From Kineococcus rubinsiae (GTDB taxonomy: Bacteria > Actinomycetota > Actinomycetes > Actinomycetales > Kineococcaceae), in contig NZ_VWPY01000004.1 in NCBI RefSeq assembly GCF_011839805.1, forward strand, positions 95,052 through 159,051: a stretch of DNA of 64,000 bases, read 5' to 3'. A program made the position numbers and the translations under genes. The notes beneath the pieces are model-generated. The model saw nothing but the letters and a program-made list of their open reading frames with translations. It had not been told where the DNA came from and ran no database searches. Shown piece by piece: positions 17,857 through 26,109 of this stretch (position 1 is the first letter of the stretch; each line of letters begins with the position of its first letter).

Positions 17857-18152
17857 GCGTCCTCCTCGAGGATCTGGGGCACGCGGAACCGGCCGTCCTC
17901 GGACGCGGGAGCGCCGGCGAGGGCGTCGGCGGCGCTCAGGCCGGGACGCACGACGTCGGGCCGGGTGACGTTGGTCAGGGGCACCGGGTGCGAGGTCGCG
18001 GGGACGTCGTCGGTGACGGCGGAGGCGACCTGCGCGACGGCGTCGAGGACCGCGCCGAGCTGACCGGCCATGCGGTCCAGCTCCTCGTCGGTCATGTCGA
18101 TGCGCGCCAGGCGCGCGAGGTGCTCGACCTCGGAACGGGAGATGACGGACAC
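17853..18152 (-). CDS. gatC: Asp-tRNA(Asn)/Glu-tRNA(Gln) amidotransferase subunit C
   Basis: 99-aa small subunit that wraps between GatA and GatB. Typical features are [24 protein letters not shown] at the N-terminus and the conserved extended segment THPVPL-like (here [20 protein letters not shown]), ending in [10 protein letters not shown]. The GTG start at 18152 fits the family. It heads the gatCAB operon, 59 nt downstream of the ethR-like gene on the same strand. Confidence 0.93.
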   Translation of the reverse strand: MSVISRSEVEHLARLARIDMTDEELDRMAGQLGAVLDAVAQVASAVTDDVPATSHPVPLTNVTRPDVVRPGLSAADALAGAPASEDGRFRVPQILEEDA

Positions 18153-18211
18153 GACCGGTGAGTCTAGGGCGTGGGCGCCTCCTGGGGTGCGACCGCGGTC
18201 GCGGGTGGGCC

Positions 18212-18913
18212 CTACCGCGGGTGCGGCTCGCCGTAGATGGCGCGCAGCCACACCCCGAGCAGGACGTCGACGACGTCGGCCTCGGCGACGGCGGGGCCGT
18301 GCCCGGCGAAGGTGGTGTGCAGGACGCGCTCGTTCATCCAGTTCAGGGCGGTGGCGAGGTCGCGGGAGGGCAGCCCGGCCGGGGCGGCGCCGCGGGCGCG
18401 CTCGGCGTCGATCTCGGCGGCCGCCTCCTCGACGAAGCGCTCCATGTGGGCGCTCCACACGTCGCGCACGGCGGGGCTGGAGGCGCGGGCCTCGGCCGCG
18501 GCGAGGGTGACGGCGCGGTGGGAGCGGAAGGGCTCCTGGACGCTGGCGATGACCTGGCGCCAGCGGCCCTCCCGGTCGGGGGCGGGGTGGCGCAGCGCGG
18601 TGTCGCGTCGCAACCGGGCCTCGGCCACCACGGCGTCCAGCAGCGCGAGCAGCACCGCCTCCTTGGACGGGAAGTAGAAGTAGAACGTCGGGCGGGAGAT
18701 GCCCGCACCGCGGGCCAGCTCGTCCACCGAGACGTCGGCGTAGGGGCGCCGGGTCAGCAGCTGCTCGGCCGTCGCGAGGATCGCGCGCTCGCGGTCGTCG
18801 CCGCTGGGACGCGGGGTGCGCCGGCCGCGGCCCGGCTCGGCCGGGGCTGCCGGGGCGGGGTCGGGGGCAGCGACGGCGGGCGCCGAGACGTCGGGCGAGG
18901 GGTCGGCGGGCAC
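18212..18913 (-). CDS. ethR: EthR-like TetR-family repressor
   Basis: 233-aa TetR-family regulator. A Pro/Ala-rich leader of about 27 residues precedes a segment nearly identical to mycobacterial Eth[22 protein letters not shown], then [34 protein letters not shown] (HTH at about residues 50-75). The ligand-binding domain keeps the family run [10 protein letters not shown]...[16 protein letters not shown]. EthR represses the divergent monooxygenase gene ethA, and the same divergent arrangement is present here with a 62-nt spacer. The annotated GTG start follows the mycobacterial alignment poorly at the extreme N-terminus, so a shorter start is possible. Confidence 0.9.
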   Translation of the reverse strand: MPADPSPDVSAPAVAAPDPAPAAPAEPGRGRRTPRPSGDDRERAILATAEQLLTRRPYADVSVDELARGAGISRPTFYFYFPSKEAVLLALLDAVVAEARLRRDTALRHPAPDREGRWRQVIASVQEPFRSHRAVTLAAAEARASSPAVRDVWSAHMERFVEEAAAEIDAERARGAAPAGLPSRDLATALNWMNERVLHTTFAGHGPAVAEADVVDVLLGVWLRAIYGEPHPR

Positions 18914-18975
18914 CTGCGCAGCCTATCGTTCGACACCCTGTTGACAGTCTCGACGCGGCGTTGAAGAGTGACGCC
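18914..18975. promoter_or_regulatory. Divergent ethR/ethA control region
   Basis: 62-nt spacer. On the plus strand TTGACA (18941-18946) is a good -35 for ethA, embedded in TGTTGACA. The -10 is weak (AAGAGT at 18964), and initiation would fall at or just before the ATG at 18976. CGACA and TCGACG half-sites flank the -35. An EthR-type operator is expected here, but its exact boundaries cannot be fixed by eye. Confidence 0.5.
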
Positions 18976-20499
18976 ATGACACGAGAGCACGTGGACGTGC
19001 TGGTCGTCGGGGCGGGCCTGTCGGGCATCGGCGCCGCGTGCCGGCTCCGCCGGGAGTCCCCGCAGCGCAGCCTCGCCGTCCTGGAGTCGCGCGCGGCGAT
19101 CGGCGGGACGTGGGACCTGTTCCGCTACCCCGGGGTCCGCTCGGACTCCGACATGTACACGCTGGGCTACAGCTTCCGGCCGTGGACGTCGCCGCAGGCC
19201 ATCGCCGACGGCCCCTCGATCCGCCGCTACGTCGAGGACACCGCGCGGGAGTTCGGCGTCGACCGCCTCGTCCGCTACGGCCACCGCGTGGTCCGCGCCG
19301 AGTTCTCCACGGCCGAGGGCCGCTGGAGCGTCGAGGTCGAGCGCACCACCGAGGACGGCACCGAGACGGTCGAGCTCACGTGCGGGTTCCTGTTCTCCTG
19401 CACCGGGTACTACCGCTACGACCACGGCTACGAACCGGAGCTGCCCGGGCGCGACCGGTTCACCGGGACCGTCGTGCACCCCCAGCACTGGCCCGCGGAC
19501 CTGGTCACGGCCGGGCGGCGCGTCGTCGTCGTCGGCAGCGGCGCGACGGCCGTCACGATCGTGCCCGCGGTCGCGGGCGAGGCGGAGCACGTGACGATGC
19601 TGCAGCGCTCTCCCAGCTGGATGCTGTCGCTCTCGCGCCGCGACGCCCTGGCCGACCGGCTGCGCGGGCGGCTGCCCGAGAAGGTGGTCTACCCCCTGGT
19701 GCGGTGGAAGAACATCGCCGCGGCCACGGCGACGTTCCAGCTCAGCCGCCGCGCCCCGGGTTTCGTGCGGCGCCTGCTGCGCGAGCGCGTCGCGGCCCAG
19801 CTGCCCACCGGCTACGACGTCGACCGCGACTTCGTGCCGTCCTACGACCCGTGGGACCAGCGGCTGTGCTTCGTCCCGGGCGGGGAGCTGTTCAAGGCCG
19901 TGCGCGCCGGGAAGGCCTCCGTGGTCACCGGGGCCATCGACACCTTCACCGAGACCGGGATCCGCCTCGCCTCGGGCGAGGAGCTGCCGGCCGACGTCGT
20001 CGTCACGGCCACGGGCCTGGACCTGCTGTTCCTCGGCGGCATCCGGCTGGCCGTCGACGGCCGCGACGTCGACCCCGCGGCGTGCGTGGTCTACAAGGGG
20101 ATGATGCTCTCGGGCGTGCCGAACCTCGCGTTCGCGCTCGGGTACACCAACGCCTCGTGGACGCTGAAGGTCGACCTCGTCAGCGAGCACGTCGTGCGGC
20201 TGCTGAAGCTCATGCAGCGCCGCGGGCACGACGTCGTCACGGCCGCCGAGCCGCCGACGCCCGAGCGCAGCCCGCTCATCGACCTGGCCGCCGGCTACGT
20301 GCGGCGCAGCCAGGACCAGCTGCCGAAGCAGGGTTCCACCACGCCGTGGCTGCTGCACCAGAACTACCCGCGCGACGTGCTCCTGCTGCGCCACCGCTCC
20401 CCCGCCGACGTCGGGCTCACGTTCTCCCGGGCCGCGGCCGCTGCGCCTGCGGGCGACCGCGAACCCGCGACCACCGGGGCGGGCGGGGCCCGTGGCTGA
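18976..20499 (+). CDS. ethA: EthA-like FAD-dependent Baeyer-Villiger monooxygenase
   Basis: 507-aa flavoprotein using FAD, NADPH and O2 to insert oxygen next to a ketone (or into sulfur, as in EthA activation of ethionamide). The FAD fingerprint GAGLSG is at residues 12-17. GGTWDLFRYPGVRSDSDMYTLG is the EthA hallmark. The BVMO signature FxGxxxHxxxW (FTGTVVHPQHW) lies near residue 162 and the NADPH motif GSGATA near 188. The ATG at 18976 gives the EthA-like N-terminus, although the frame is open from a TTG at 18961. The stop overlaps the next gene by 8 nt. Confidence 0.92.
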   Translation: MTREHVDVLVVGAGLSGIGAACRLRRESPQRSLAVLESRAAIGGTWDLFRYPGVRSDSDMYTLGYSFRPWTSPQAIADGPSIRRYVEDTAREFGVDRLVRYGHRVVRAEFSTAEGRWSVEVERTTEDGTETVELTCGFLFSCTGYYRYDHGYEPELPGRDRFTGTVVHPQHWPADLVTAGRRVVVVGSGATAVTIVPAVAGEAEHVTMLQRSPSWMLSLSRRDALADRLRGRLPEKVVYPLVRWKNIAAATATFQLSRRAPGFVRRLLRERVAAQLPTGYDVDRDFVPSYDPWDQRLCFVPGGELFKAVRAGKASVVTGAIDTFTETGIRLASGEELPADVVVTATGLDLLFLGGIRLAVDGRDVDPAACVVYKGMMLSGVPNLAFALGYTNASWTLKVDLVSEHVVRLLKLMQRRGHDVVTAAEPPTPERSPLIDLAAGYVRRSQDQLPKQGSTTPWLLHQNYPRDVLLLRHRSPADVGLTFSRAAAAAPAGDREPATTGAGGARG

Positions 20500-21421
20500 C
20501 GTGCCGGCGGACGGCGGCCCCCTCGCCCCGGCCGCGTTCCTGACGCTGCCGACGGGGCTGCGGGTCCGCTACCGCCTCGAGGGTTCCGGGCCGACGGTGC
20601 TGATGCTGCACGGGATCGGCTGCAGCCTCGAGGACTTCGACGAGCAGCACCGCCTGCTGCGCGGGCGCTACCGCTGCCTCAGCGTCGACCTGGCGGGGTT
20701 CGGGGAGTCCGACCCGCTGCCCGTGCCGAACACGCTGGACCGCCTCGCCGACACCGTCGTCGCGTTCCTCGACGCGCTGGCGGCGACGGGCCTCGCCGTC
20801 GAGGAACCCCTGCACGTCGTCGGGAACTCCCTCGGCGGGGCCGTGGCCCAGGCCGTGGCCGTGCGGATCCCCTCCCGGGTCCGCAGCCTCCTGCTGGCCG
20901 ACCCCGCGGGCTTCGGCCGCACGGTGACGTGGGCGCTGCGGATCGTCGCGGTCCGGCCGCTGGCGAAGCGGCTGCTCACCCCGAGCCTGCAGGCCGCCCG
21001 CCGCAACCAGCGCGGCATCTTCCACGACCGCGCGATGGTCACCCCCGAGCGCGTCGAGCGCGCGTTCCGGCTCGCCTCGCGCCCGCACGGACCGCAGGTC
21101 ATGGCCGAGACCGCGCACGACCTCGGCACCGTCCTCGGCGTCCGTCCCGGCTGGCGGCGGCGGCTCGTCCCGGCCGTCGCGGCGCTGCACCTGCCCACCC
21201 TCGTCGTGTGGGGCGCGGAGGACCTGGTCCTGCCCGCCGACCACCTCGACGCCGTCCGCCGGCTCCTGCCGCACGCGGAGACCCACGTGTTCCCCGGCAC
21301 CGGCCACATGCCGCAGATCGAGCGGGCCGCCGAGTTCGCCGCCCTCGCCGAGGAGTTCTGGTCCCGCCTCCCGGCGCCCGACCCCCACCCCCAGCGCACC
21401 CACCCCGGAGGACGAGCATGA
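20492..21421 (+). CDS. Alpha/beta hydrolase, probably an esterase acting after the Baeyer-Villiger enzyme
   Basis: 309-aa alpha/beta-hydrolase fold protein. The oxyanion HG motif is MLHGIG. The nucleophile elbow is GNSLGGA (Ser near residue 113). The acid is in WGAED and the catalytic His in GTGHMPQIE. The cap region between them is basic. It starts at a GTG 8 nt before the end of ethA and ends overlapping the ADH start (ATGA), so the three genes are tightly coupled. Hydrolysis of the ester or lactone made by the monooxygenase is the obvious role, inferred from context. Confidence 0.82.
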   Translation: MADVPADGGPLAPAAFLTLPTGLRVRYRLEGSGPTVLMLHGIGCSLEDFDEQHRLLRGRYRCLSVDLAGFGESDPLPVPNTLDRLADTVVAFLDALAATGLAVEEPLHVVGNSLGGAVAQAVAVRIPSRVRSLLLADPAGFGRTVTWALRIVAVRPLAKRLLTPSLQAARRNQRGIFHDRAMVTPERVERAFRLASRPHGPQVMAETAHDLGTVLGVRPGWRRRLVPAVAALHLPTLVVWGAEDLVLPADHLDAVRRLLPHAETHVFPGTGHMPQIERAAEFAALAEEFWSRLPAPDPHPQRTHPGGRA

Positions 21422-22491
21422 CCACCACCCCCGAGAACGACGTCCCCGCGACGATGCGCGCGCAGCGCTTCCACCGCGACAGCCGCACGTTCGCCGTCGA
21501 GGACGTCCCCGTCCCGACGCCGGGCCCCGGGCAGGTCCTGGTCCGCGTCGCGTTCTGCGGGATCTGCCACTCCGACCTCAGCCTGATCGACGGCACGTTC
21601 CCCAGCGCCTCGGTCCCCGAGGTCGTCACCCAGGGGCACGAGGCCTCGGGCACGATCGCGGCCCTCGGGCCCGGGGTCGGCGGCTGGGCGGTGGGCGACC
21701 GCGTCGTCCCCGCCGCGGGCCGGCCCTGCGGCCGCTGCGAGCACTGCCGCCGCGGCGACCTGCCGCACTGCAACGACCTGCAGCTCATGGCCTTCGCCTA
21801 CGACGGCGGGTGGGCGCAGTTCACCGTCGCCCAGGCCGGCGGCCTCACCCGCGTCCCCGACGACGTCCCGCTGGAGCAGGCGGCGCTGCTCGCCGACGCG
21901 GTCGCGACCCCGTTCGGCGCCGTCGTGCACACCGCCCGCGTCCGCGTCGGCGAGGCCGTCGGTATCTGGGGCGTCGGCGGCGTCGGGACCCACGTCGTGC
22001 AGCTCGCCCGCCTCGTCGGTGCCGTGCCGGTCATCGCCGTCGACCTCGACGAGGAGGTCCGCACGCGGGCCCTCGCCGTCGGCGCCGACTTCGCGTTCGA
22101 CTCCCGCGACCCGCAGCTGCGGGAGAAGATCGCCGCCGCCACCGGCGGGCACCTGCTGGACGTCGCGTTCGACGCGGTCGGCATCAAGGCGACGTTCGAG
22201 CAGAGCCTGGCGATGCTCACCCCGGGCGGCCGCGTCATCGGCGTCGGGCTCAGCGGGCAGGAGGTCTCCCTCGGCAGCACGCTGGCGTTCAACCTGTCCC
22301 GCAAGCAGGTCCTCGGCCACCTCGGCTACCGCAACGAGGACATCGGGGTCCTGGTGAAGATGCTCGCCACGGGCCGGCTCGACCTCTCCCGCTCGGTGAG
22401 CCGGATCGTGTCGCTGGAGGACGTCGGCGAGGGGATCCGCCAGCTGCAGGAGCACGAGGGCAACCCGGTGCGGATCCTCGTGCAGCCTTGA
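21418..22491 (+). CDS. Zinc-dependent alcohol dehydrogenase (MDR family)
   Basis: 357-aa medium-chain dehydrogenase. Catalytic zinc ligands are Cys 50 (GICHSD) and His 74/Glu 75 (GHE). The structural zinc site is the four-Cys run CGRCEHCRRGDLPHC (residues 104-118). The Rossmann motif is GVGGVG near residue 182, followed by VDLDEE, whose acidic residue suggests NAD preference. It would oxidise a secondary alcohol to the ketone used by the neighbouring Baeyer-Villiger enzyme, or interconvert the alcohol released by the hydrolase. It is the last gene of the ethA operon. Confidence 0.88.
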   Translation: MTTTPENDVPATMRAQRFHRDSRTFAVEDVPVPTPGPGQVLVRVAFCGICHSDLSLIDGTFPSASVPEVVTQGHEASGTIAALGPGVGGWAVGDRVVPAAGRPCGRCEHCRRGDLPHCNDLQLMAFAYDGGWAQFTVAQAGGLTRVPDDVPLEQAALLADAVATPFGAVVHTARVRVGEAVGIWGVGGVGTHVVQLARLVGAVPVIAVDLDEEVRTRALAVGADFAFDSRDPQLREKIAAATGGHLLDVAFDAVGIKATFEQSLAMLTPGGRVIGVGLSGQEVSLGSTLAFNLSRKQVLGHLGYRNEDIGVLVKMLATGRLDLSRSVSRIVSLEDVGEGIRQLQEHEGNPVRILVQP

Positions 22492-22500
22492 GGGACCGCG

Positions 22501-22560
22501 TCACACCCGGGGCCGTCACACCCGGGGCGGTCACACCCGGGGCGGTCACACCCGGGGCGG
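22501..22560. repeat. Four tandem copies of a 15-bp unit
   Basis: TCACACCCGGGGCGG repeated at 22501, 22516, 22531 and 22546, identical except for one base in the first copy (GGGGCCG). It fills the gap between the convergent ADH and FRG genes. The last copy supplies the stop codon and C-terminal codons of the FRG gene on the minus strand. Confidence 0.9.
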
Positions 22561-23391
22561 GGACGAGTAGTAGCGGGTCAGCCACCGGCTCAGCCCGTCC
22601 AGCCCCGGGAACAGCACGCGCTCGGTGATGTTCGCCTGGTCGAGGCGCTCGCGCACCAGGGGCTTCAGCGCCGCCGGGACCACGACGCGGCGCAGCAGCG
22701 GCGGCCGGACGCGGGCCAGCCACGCGTCGGGGCGCACGTCGGGTGAGGACACGACCGAGAAGCTCGCGTACTGGTTGACGATCCGCTCGTCCAGCGACGG
22801 CGGTTCGAAGAAGGCCATGAACGGCTCGGTGCCCAGCGCGTCGAAGGCGCCGAGGCCCTGCGCGACCTCGTGCAGCAGGTCCACCGTGAACGCCGTCCCC
22901 CCGGAACCCGCGAGCGCCGAGCGCACCTCCTCCGGCAGCCGCTCGTGGACCTGCACGAAGTCGACGGACCACACCGCCCCGTCGCGCTCGGCGAACGCCG
23001 GGTCCGCCGTCGCGAAGTGCAGGGCCACCAGCGGCGAGTACGTCCAGTCGAGCACGCGGGTCGGCAGGCCGTGGTGCTGGGCGAGGGTCAGCCACTCCCA
23101 GTCGCTGTCCTGGCGGTGGAACGGCATCCGGGAGTACTTGCGGAAGTTGCGCAGGAAGTCGCCTTCGCGCTGCGTGCGGCCGAGGCGCTGGATCGACGTG
23201 ACCAGCCCGAAGCAGGCGTCCGGCAGCCCGCGGTGGACGAGGTTCGCGTGGTAGCGGCCGGCGGCCTCGGGCCACGGGTCGGAGAACAGCAGGTCCTGCA
23301 GCTCCGCCCACGAACCGGGCGTCGTCGTGGGGACGTCGAGGTCGTCGGACAGCGCGAAGGTCTCGGGCGGCAGGCGGTTCGCGGGGGGCAC
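22546..23391 (-). CDS. FRG domain-containing protein
   Basis: 281-aa cytoplasmic protein with an FRG domain. NLVHRGLPDACFGLVTSIQR near residue 48 corresponds to the FRG motif region, and AQHHGLPTRVLDWTYSPLVALHFA near 100-125 is the second conserved block (HxGxPTRLLDWT). The fold is related to ADP-ribosyltransferase-like proteins and often occurs in phage-defence or toxin contexts, but its activity is not established. The reading frame ends within the 15-bp tandem repeat, giving the tail SSPPRV. No toxin/antitoxin partner is adjacent. Confidence 0.8.
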   Translation of the reverse strand: MPPANRLPPETFALSDDLDVPTTTPGSWAELQDLLFSDPWPEAAGRYHANLVHRGLPDACFGLVTSIQRLGRTQREGDFLRNFRKYSRMPFHRQDSDWEWLTLAQHHGLPTRVLDWTYSPLVALHFATADPAFAERDGAVWSVDFVQVHERLPEEVRSALAGSGGTAFTVDLLHEVAQGLGAFDALGTEPFMAFFEPPSLDERIVNQYASFSVVSSPDVRPDAWLARVRPPLLRRVVVPAALKPLVRERLDQANITERVLFPGLDGLSRWLTRYYSSPPRV

Positions 23392-23442
23392 GGTCGTCCT
23401 TCCGGGGCGGTGCTGCGCGGCCCCGGCTCGACCCCCTCCAGC

Positions 23443-23982
23443 CTAGGAGGGAGCCGCCCGGCGCGCGCGGTACGCCGCGACGGCGTTGCGGTTGCCGCAG
23501 GCGGTGCTGCAGTAGCGCCGGGACCGGTTGCGGGACAGGTCGAGCACCACGCCGGAGCACCCGTCGTCGGCGCAGACCGACAGGCGCGAGCCCTCGTCAG
23601 CGCGCACGACGTCGATCATGGCCATGGCCGTCTCGACGAGGATCCGCGTCGCGAGCCCGGTCTCGGGGGCGACGGCGTGCACGTGCCAGTCGAGGGCGTC
23701 GTGACGCACGAGCTGCGGCACGGCCGCCGCCTGCGCGAGGACCCGGTTCAGCAGCGCGACGCCGTGGTCGCGCTCGCTCGTGAGCAGCTCGCGCACCTGC
23801 GGCCGGACGTCGCGGACCGCGGCGAGCTCGGCCGCGGACCCCTCGTGGCGGCCCGTGTAGCCGAACCCGGCGTACCAGGCGTCGAGCTGCTCGGCGGTGG
23901 TGAGGGTGTCGGGCGGCTCCGCGGTGTTCACCAGGTCGACGGCGGCCTGCAGGGCCGTCGTCGTGTCATGGGTGAAGAGCAT
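23443..23982 (-). CDS. CGNR zinc-finger (ABATE-domain) regulator
   Basis: 179-aa protein with an N-terminal ABATE ligand-sensing region (TAVDLVNT-like ALQAAVDLVNTAEPPDTLTT) and a C-terminal CGNR zinc finger: CADDGCSGVVLDLSRNRSRRYCSTACGNRNAVAAYRARR. The four Cys and the CGNR box are intact. Such proteins are putative DNA-binding stress regulators. The gene is divergent from a DMT exporter with only 38 nt between the start codons, so it probably controls that promoter. Confidence 0.87.
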   Translation of the reverse strand: MLFTHDTTTALQAAVDLVNTAEPPDTLTTAEQLDAWYAGFGYTGRHEGSAAELAAVRDVRPQVRELLTSERDHGVALLNRVLAQAAAVPQLVRHDALDWHVHAVAPETGLATRILVETAMAMIDVVRADEGSRLSVCADDGCSGVVLDLSRNRSRRYCSTACGNRNAVAAYRARRAAPS

Positions 23983-23983
23983 G

Positions 23984-24012
23984 TTGACAGCTTACGGCAG
24001 CGTCCCTAGCGT
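23984..24012 (+). promoter_or_regulatory. Leaderless promoter of the DMT exporter
   Basis: TTGACA (23984-23989), 17 nt, TAGCGT (24007-24012). Initiation about 8 nt downstream coincides with the ATG at 24021. On the opposite strand TAAGCT, just before the ATG of the CGNR gene, could be its -10, so two leaderless promoters overlap face to face. Confidence 0.6.
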
Positions 24013-24020
24013 CATCACTC

Positions 24021-25001
24021 ATGGGCGACTTCGGTCATGACGCGGTGCGGACGAGCGTCGACGGCGGTGTCGTCGCCGGCGGGACGCGCGGCCGCTCGCG
24101 GACCGGCAGCGGCCTCGTGCTCGCGGTCCTGTCCGCGGCCTCGTTCGGCAGCGCCGGACCGCTGGCCGGAGGGCTGCTCGCGACCGGCTGGAGCCCCGGC
24201 GCCGTGGTGCTCGTGCGCGTCACGATCGCCGCCCTCGTCGTCGCTCCGTTCGCCGCCGTCAGCCTGCGCGGGCACTGGCCCGCGCTGCGCCGCAACGCCC
24301 TGACCGTCCTCGCCTACGGCGCGCTGGCCGTCGCGGGCGCGCAGTTCTGCTACTTCTCGGCCGTCGCGCGGATGGACGTCGGCCCGGCGCTGCTCATCGA
24401 GTACACGGCGCCGGCCGCGGTCGTCGTCTGGCTCTGGCTGCGCCACGCCCAGCGACCCGGCGCCGTGACGCTGGCCGGGGCGGCCCTGGCCGCCGTGGGG
24501 CTCCTGCTGGTGCTCGACCTGTTCTCGGGCGCCGACCTCGACCCCGTCGGGGTGCTGTGGGCCCTGGGCGCCATGGTCGGCGCGACGACCTACTTCGTCC
24601 TGTCCGCCGACGACACGACAGGCCTGCCACCGCTGGCCCTCGCCGGCGGCGGGCTGCTGACGGGCGCGGTCGCCCTGGGGCTGCTGGGTGCCGTCGGGGT
24701 GCTGCCCCTGCGGGCCACGACCGCGGCGGTGACCTACGCGGACCGCACCGTCACCTGGTGGGTGCCGCTGCTCGTCCTGGGCGTCGTCACGGCCGGGCTC
24801 GCCTACACGACCGGGGTGCTGGCCAGCCGCCGCCTCGGCTCCCGGCTCGCCTCGTTCGTCGCGCTGCTCGAGGTCGTCGCGGGGGTCGTGGCCGCGTGGC
24901 TGCTGCTCGGCCAGCTGCCCGCGGCCGTGCAGCTGCTCGGCGGCGTGCTCGTGCTCGCGGGCGTCGTGACCGTCAAGCTCGGCGAGCCCCGCGCCGCCTG
25001 A
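24021..25001 (+). CDS. EamA/DMT-superfamily exporter
   Basis: 326-aa membrane protein with ten hydrophobic segments in two EamA repeats (SAASFGSAGPLAGGLLATGWSP starting near residue 30, second repeat from about residue 175). YFSAVARMDVGPALLIEYTAP and ASRRLGSRLASFVALLEVVAGVVAAWLLLGQ are the usual repeat ends. Such proteins export amino acids or other metabolites. The divergent CGNR regulator suggests an inducible efflux function; the substrate is unknown. Confidence 0.87.
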   Translation: MGDFGHDAVRTSVDGGVVAGGTRGRSRTGSGLVLAVLSAASFGSAGPLAGGLLATGWSPGAVVLVRVTIAALVVAPFAAVSLRGHWPALRRNALTVLAYGALAVAGAQFCYFSAVARMDVGPALLIEYTAPAAVVVWLWLRHAQRPGAVTLAGAALAAVGLLLVLDLFSGADLDPVGVLWALGAMVGATTYFVLSADDTTGLPPLALAGGGLLTGAVALGLLGAVGVLPLRATTAAVTYADRTVTWWVPLLVLGVVTAGLAYTTGVLASRRLGSRLASFVALLEVVAGVVAAWLLLGQLPAAVQLLGGVLVLAGVVTVKLGEPRAA

Positions 25002-25045
25002 GGCGACGGCGCGGGGCCCTCGGGGTTCCTCAGAGGGTTCTGGGC

Positions 25046-26059
25046 TCAGACGGTGGCGGGCACCGTGGCCGGGTCCCCGTCGGCCGCCGCGGCGAGCGCC
25101 GGGACGAACTGCTCCACCGCGTAGGGCAGCGACAGCGGGCTGGAGTAGCCGAGCGCCCCGGCGGCGTCGCTGTCGAACGTCGGCACGAAGACGGTCCGGC
25201 CCTCCGTGACGACCGCCAGCTGCGCGGCGACCGCGCTGGCCGTGAACTCCGCCGCGCTGCGCCCGAGCACCACGAGGACGTCGGTGTCGAGCTCGGCGAC
25301 CCGCTCCTCGCTCAGCTCCCCCGAGACCGGGTTCTCGTCGAAGCCCAGCTGCAGGAAGAACTCCCCGCGCGGGTCGGTCGAGTCGAGCAGGTAGTAGCCC
25401 TGGTTGAAGAGCACGACGCTGACGGTCTTGCCCGCGAACTCGGGGTGCTCGTCCTCGGCGGCCCGGAAGCCGGCCTCGACCTCGTCGGTGAGCGCGTCCG
25501 CCGCGTCCGCCCGCCCGAGCGCGCGCCCGATGACGGCCAGCTCCTCCTGCCACGTCGCGGCCGCGGCGGCGTCGGCGCCCGCGCCGGGGATCACGTCACC
25601 GATGGTGGGCGCGATCGCGGAGAGCTTGTCGTAGTCGGCCTGCTGCAGGTACGCGTAGGCCCCGATGATGAGGTCGGGCTGCAGCGCGGCGATGGCCTCG
25701 AAGTTCAGCTCGGCCTGGCCGACGGAGGCGATGCCGTCCGCCGGGAGCCGGTCCACGGCCCACGGGCGGCGCGTCGCGTCGTAGGTGCCGAGCGGGGTGC
25801 GGCTGCCGACCGGGGTCACGCCGAGCGCGAGGACGAAGTCCTCCTCGTTGTAGCCGACGGTCACGACGCGGGTGGGCGCGGCCGGGACCGTGGTGGACCC
25901 CAGCTGGTGCTCGATGGTCACCGGGAACGAGCCGGCGGCGCCCGCGGAGGGGGTCGAGGCCGGGGACTCCGCCACGGCGGGGTCGTCGCTCCCGCAGGCG
26001 GAGAGGGTGGCCAGCACGCCGGAGGCGGCCAGGGCGGCGAGGACGGATCGACGATGCAT
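25046..26059 (-). CDS. Iron-siderophore ABC transporter substrate-binding lipoprotein
   Basis: 337-aa FepB/FecB-family periplasmic-binding lipoprotein. The signal peptide ends in LATLSAC, followed by a Ser/Ala/Pro linker. Fold segments are TRVVTVGYNEEDFVLALGVTPVG, LQPDLIIGAYAYL, TWQEELAVIGRALGR and VLFNQGYYLL. It captures ferric siderophores at the cell surface. A DtxR/IdeR-type iron box overlaps its start codon, so it should be iron-repressed. No cognate FecCD-type permease or FepC-type ATPase lies beside it; those must be elsewhere. Confidence 0.87.
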   Translation of the reverse strand: MHRRSVLAALAASGVLATLSACGSDDPAVAESPASTPSAGAAGSFPVTIEHQLGSTTVPAAPTRVVTVGYNEEDFVLALGVTPVGSRTPLGTYDATRRPWAVDRLPADGIASVGQAELNFEAIAALQPDLIIGAYAYLQQADYDKLSAIAPTIGDVIPGAGADAAAAATWQEELAVIGRALGRADAADALTDEVEAGFRAAEDEHPEFAGKTVSVVLFNQGYYLLDSTDPRGEFFLQLGFDENPVSGELSEERVAELDTDVLVVLGRSAAEFTASAVAAQLAVVTEGRTVFVPTFDSDAAGALGYSSPLSLPYAVEQFVPALAAAADGDPATVPATV

Positions 26060-26077
26060 GAGGTGAGGCTATCCTCA
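26059..26077. promoter_or_regulatory. IdeR/DmdR-type iron box
   Basis: TGAGGTGAGGCTATCCTCA matches 15 of 19 positions of the actinobacterial iron-box consensus TTAGGTTAGGCTAACCTAA. It abuts the ATG of the siderophore-binding protein, where bound iron-loaded regulator would block initiation. Confidence 0.75.
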
Positions 26078-26109
26078 CCCTGACCAGGGACTCAAAACCG
26101 CCCCGAGCC

